Below are positions 6,433-8,425 of a DNA stretch of 8,425 nucleotides, one piece after another. Made by a program: the position numbers and the translations under genes. The stretch lies in NCBI GenBank assembly GCA_005881085.1, contig VBGU01000031.1, positions 1 to 8,425 on the forward strand, written 5' to 3'. Positions within the stretch are counted from its first letter, which is position 1. Each line of letters starts with the position of its first letter. Origin of the DNA: Chloroflexota bacterium (lineage in GTDB: Bacteria > Chloroflexota > Limnocylindria > P2-11E). The notes beneath the pieces are model-generated. The model worked only from the letters and a program-made list of their open reading frames with translations, did no database searches and had not been told where the DNA came from.

Positions 6433-8072
6433 ACGGAAAGCTGCCGGTCGCGATCCTCTGGCACATGCACCAGCCCTACTACAAGCACCCCCAGACGAGC
6501 GAGTTCGTTCTGCCGTGGGTCCGGCTGCACGCGTCGAAGGATTACCTGCATATGGCCCGGCTCCTACAGGAGTTCCCGCAAGTGAAGGTGAACTTCACGA
6601 TGGTCCCGAGCCTGCGCGATCAGCTCGAGGACTACGCGCGCGGCGCCGACGACGAGGACACGCGGCTCACGATGCGCACGGTGGACGGCGTGCTCGCCGG
6701 CGAGGAACGCGCGCACATACTGCGGCGCTTCTTCTCGATCCATCACGGCAACGTCATCCACCGTTATCACGAATACCGCCGCCTCCTGCAGCTGGCCATG
6801 GCGACCGGCGACCGGCACGAGCTCCTGTCTGACGATTACTTCGTCGATCTCGCGCTCTGGTTCAACCTCGCGTGGATCGATCCGGACGACATTCGCTCGG
6901 ATCAGCGGCTCGTCGAGCTCGCCGACAAGGGCGCGCGCTTCACGCGCGAGGACGTCCGCTACGTCATCGGGCGGCAACGCTTCATGGCGTCGGGCGTCCC
7001 CGAGATACTGACGACGCCCTACTACCACCCGATCCTCCCGCTGATCATCGACGACCGCTCCGCGCTGCGGTCCGACCCCTCGGCGTTGCTTCCGGAAACG
7101 CCGTTCGCGTATCCGGACGATGCCGCGTTCCAGCTCGAAGAGGCGGTCGCGTCGCACGAGCGTGCGTTCGGTCAGAAGCCCCGCGGTGTGTGGCCGTCGG
7201 AAGGCGCGGTGTCGCCCGAGGCCGCGGACGCGATCCGTAAGGCCGGCCTTTCGTGGTTCGCGTCGGATGAAGGGGTGCTTGCGCGATCGGTCGACGTCGA
7301 GCTCCGGCGCGACGAGGTCGGCGCGCTTCTCGAGCCTGCGCTGCTGTACCGGCCCTACCGGCTCGCGAACGGCGCCACGGTCATCTTCCGCGACCGCGAG
7401 CTCAGCGATCGCATCGGCTTCGTCTACGGCGACATGAAGCCCGAAGACGCGGTCGGCGACATGATCGCGAAGCTCGAGCGCGCTCGGGACCGCCTGCCGG
7501 ACGGGGGCGGGCCGTACCTCGCGTCGATCATCCTCGACGGCGAGAACGCCTGGGAGCAGTACCCCAACAACGGCAACGACTTCCTGCGCGCGTTGTACGG
7601 CAAGCTCGAAGCGGACGAGCGTTTCGAAACGGTGCGCATCTCCGACTTCCTTGAGCGCTCGCCCGCCACGGTCGAGCTCCCGCGCCTACACACCGGGTCG
7701 TGGATCGAGGCGAATCTCCGCGTCTGGACCGGCGAGCCGGCCCACGTTCGCGCGTGGAGCGCGCTCGAGCGCACGCGCCGCTTCGCGCAGGAGCAATGGG
7801 GCTCGCTCCGCTTCATGCCCAAGAGCGTCCGGCAGCCGCTGATGGTCGCCGAAGGCAGCGACTGGTTCTGGTGGTACTCGAGCCGCAACTCGTCGCCGGA
7901 AGACGGGGTCTTTGACGAGCTCTTCCGCGCGAATCTCGAGGTCGTGTGGTGGTTCGCGGGCGCGGAGCCGCCCGACGACATCCGAAGCCCGCTCATGGAT
8001 CCGCAGCGCGTCGCCGCGTCCGGTAACCAAATCGGTGCGATGCTTCCGGGGTCGGGTGAGCGGTACGGCTAG
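6429..8072 (+). CDS. Glycoside hydrolase family 57 protein
   Basis: A 547-residue GH57 protein. This family contains alpha-amylases, 4-alpha-glucanotransferases and branching enzymes acting on alpha-glucans with retention. Conserved regions run in order: ILWHMHQPYY (residues 9-18), LPWVRLHASKDYL, VNFTMVPSL, GVWPSEGAVSPE with the expected nucleophile Glu258, FASDEGVL, and LDGENAWEQY with Asp370 as likely acid/base. The C-terminal part has LHTGSWIEANLRVWTGEPAHV and EGSDWFWWY, typical of helical C-terminal regions of this subgroup. No signal peptide is seen, so it is probably cytoplasmic, handling storage glucan such as glycogen; the exact specificity cannot be read. The GTG start shares GTGA with the lysS stop. 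A longer frame open from 6363 would lie inside lysS and adds nothing family-like. It overlaps the next gene by 17 bases. Confidence 0.93.
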   Translation: MNGKLPVAILWHMHQPYYKHPQTSEFVLPWVRLHASKDYLHMARLLQEFPQVKVNFTMVPSLRDQLEDYARGADDEDTRLTMRTVDGVLAGEERAHILRRFFSIHHGNVIHRYHEYRRLLQLAMATGDRHELLSDDYFVDLALWFNLAWIDPDDIRSDQRLVELADKGARFTREDVRYVIGRQRFMASGVPEILTTPYYHPILPLIIDDRSALRSDPSALLPETPFAYPDDAAFQLEEAVASHERAFGQKPRGVWPSEGAVSPEAADAIRKAGLSWFASDEGVLARSVDVELRRDEVGALLEPALLYRPYRLANGATVIFRDRELSDRIGFVYGDMKPEDAVGDMIAKLERARDRLPDGGGPYLASIILDGENAWEQYPNNGNDFLRALYGKLEADERFETVRISDFLERSPATVELPRLHTGSWIEANLRVWTGEPAHVRAWSALERTRRFAQEQWGSLRFMPKSVRQPLMVAEGSDWFWWYSSRNSSPEDGVFDELFRANLEVVWWFAGAEPPDDIRSPLMDPQRVAASGNQIGAMLPGSGERYG

Positions 8073-8425
8073 CGCCGGGCGCATTTTTCCTGGCGGTCTC
8101 GGGTACCTCCGGCCGCCGGCGGAGATCGAGCTGGGCGCCTACGGCCTCGACCTCCGGGGACTTCGGGTGGCCGACATCGGCGCGGGCGAAGGCCGGCTCG
8201 CGCTCGGTGCCGCTCGCGACGCTGCTTCGGTGCTCGCTGTCGATCCCGACCGAGGGGCGCTCGCTCGCGGACGGGCCGAGGCCAGGCGCCAGGGCCTATC
8301 GAACGTGAAATTCAGCGAGGGAGCCGCGCAGTCGCTTCGACTGCCGGACGCGTCGTTCGACGTGGTGATCTTCTCGTGGACGCTCTGATGAGTTGCGCGC
8401 AAGGGCATGGTCGATGCCCTCCAGG
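8056..8425 (+). CDS. Class I SAM-dependent methyltransferase, candidate selenoprotein, 3' end missing
   Basis: A UbiE-like Rossmann methyltransferase cut by the right edge. From GTG 8056 (GGGG 4 bases upstream), residues 38-48 give motif I VADIGAGEGRL, Asp63 in VLAVDPD is the acidic ribose-binding residue, and LRLPDASFDVVIFSWTL is motif IV. Codons 111 and 112 are TGA TGA (8386-8391). The same frame then reads VARKGMVDALQ to the edge, matching how relatives continue after this strand (two residues, often HH, then V-x-x-x and a helix leading to the RVLRPGG strand). A SECIS-like hairpin follows at 8402-8420. I infer recoding of the two TGA codons as selenocysteine; elsewhere in the window TGA is an ordinary stop (2121, 3423, 4846, 6432). 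If the first TGA is a true stop, the product would be only 110 residues, missing the second half of the fold. The methyl acceptor is unknown. Confidence 0.75.
8386..8391 (+). other. Tandem in-frame TGA codons, putative Sec-Sec
   Basis: Two adjacent TGA codons follow SWTL in the methyltransferase frame, at the place where related methyltransferases carry a residue pair before a Val. The frame stays family-like afterwards. Two adjacent nonsense mutations, or a sequencing error creating both, would be unlikely. Confidence 0.65.
8402..8420 (+). promoter_or_regulatory. Candidate bacterial SECIS element
   Basis: AGGGCAT (8402-8408) pairs perfectly with ATGCCCT (8414-8420) around the loop GGTCG. 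The E. coli fdhF SECIS, from memory, has the loop GGUCU, whose G and U contact SelB, about 18 bases after its UGA. Here the loop begins after 17 bases from the second TGA and 20 from the first. The stem lies inside the proposed coding frame, as bacterial SECIS elements do. A lower stem could extend past the window. Confidence 0.65.

Noticed and set aside
8072..8088. GCGC-CGG-GCGC followed by TTTTT right after the GH57 stop, possible terminator
   Set aside because: The stem is only 4 bp and lies inside the start of the methyltransferase reading frame; too weak to call.
8386..8388. TGA 8386 as an ordinary stop giving a complete 110-residue methyltransferase
   Set aside because: The product would stop mid-fold just after motif IV, while the same frame continues with family-like sequence and a SECIS-like hairpin. 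It remains the main alternative until the sequence to the right is read.
8386..8425. General reassignment of TGA as a sense codon in this organism
   Set aside because: TGA is the normal stop of the second M16 gene, mutY, greA, lysS and the frame context of their overlaps, so recoding must be local.

Overview
This GC-rich, gene-dense window carries eight protein-coding genes, two of them cut by the window edges. I see no tRNA, rRNA, CRISPR array or insertion sequence. A class I (archaeal/actinobacterial-type) lysyl-tRNA synthetase, a short actinobacterial-style MutY, an unequal pair of M16 proteases and a GH57 hydrolase next to core genes suggest a Chloroflexota-like or deep Actinomycetota-like bacterium. 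This placement is inference. Non-ATG starts are common (GTG at 865, 6429 and 8056; TTG at 2118 and 4843), and adjacent genes overlap by 1-4 bases, which suggests translationally coupled operons.

Layout: (1) positions 2-2480, + strand: the C-terminal part of an M16 protease subunit, a second full-length M16 subunit without the zinc motif but with the R/Y pair, and a small DUF2255-like protein. (2) 2494-4271, - strand: mutY, then a membrane protein with a degenerate J-domain. This unit is convergent with the first and divergent from the third. (3) 4258-8425, + strand: greA, class I lysS, a GH57 hydrolase and a SAM-dependent methyltransferase, packed with stop/start overlaps. The greA leader (about 4264-4375) holds a terminator-like hairpin followed by TTTT and a second hairpin just before the ribosome binding site.

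The most exciting object is at the right edge. The methyltransferase reading frame meets two consecutive in-frame TGA codons (8386-8391), exactly where UbiE-like relatives carry a pair such as His-His. The frame then continues with plausible family sequence. Seventeen bases after the second TGA lies the GGTCG loop of a perfect 7-bp hairpin (8402-8420), closely resembling the E. coli fdhF SECIS in loop sequence and spacing. I therefore propose a selenoprotein methyltransferase with a tandem Sec-Sec pair. The window ends 34 bases after the second TGA, so this is a strong hypothesis and not a proof.

A second oddity is the lysyl-tRNA synthetase: its HIGH-type ATP-binding motif reads PISG, while the KMSKS loop and putative zinc cysteines are kept.
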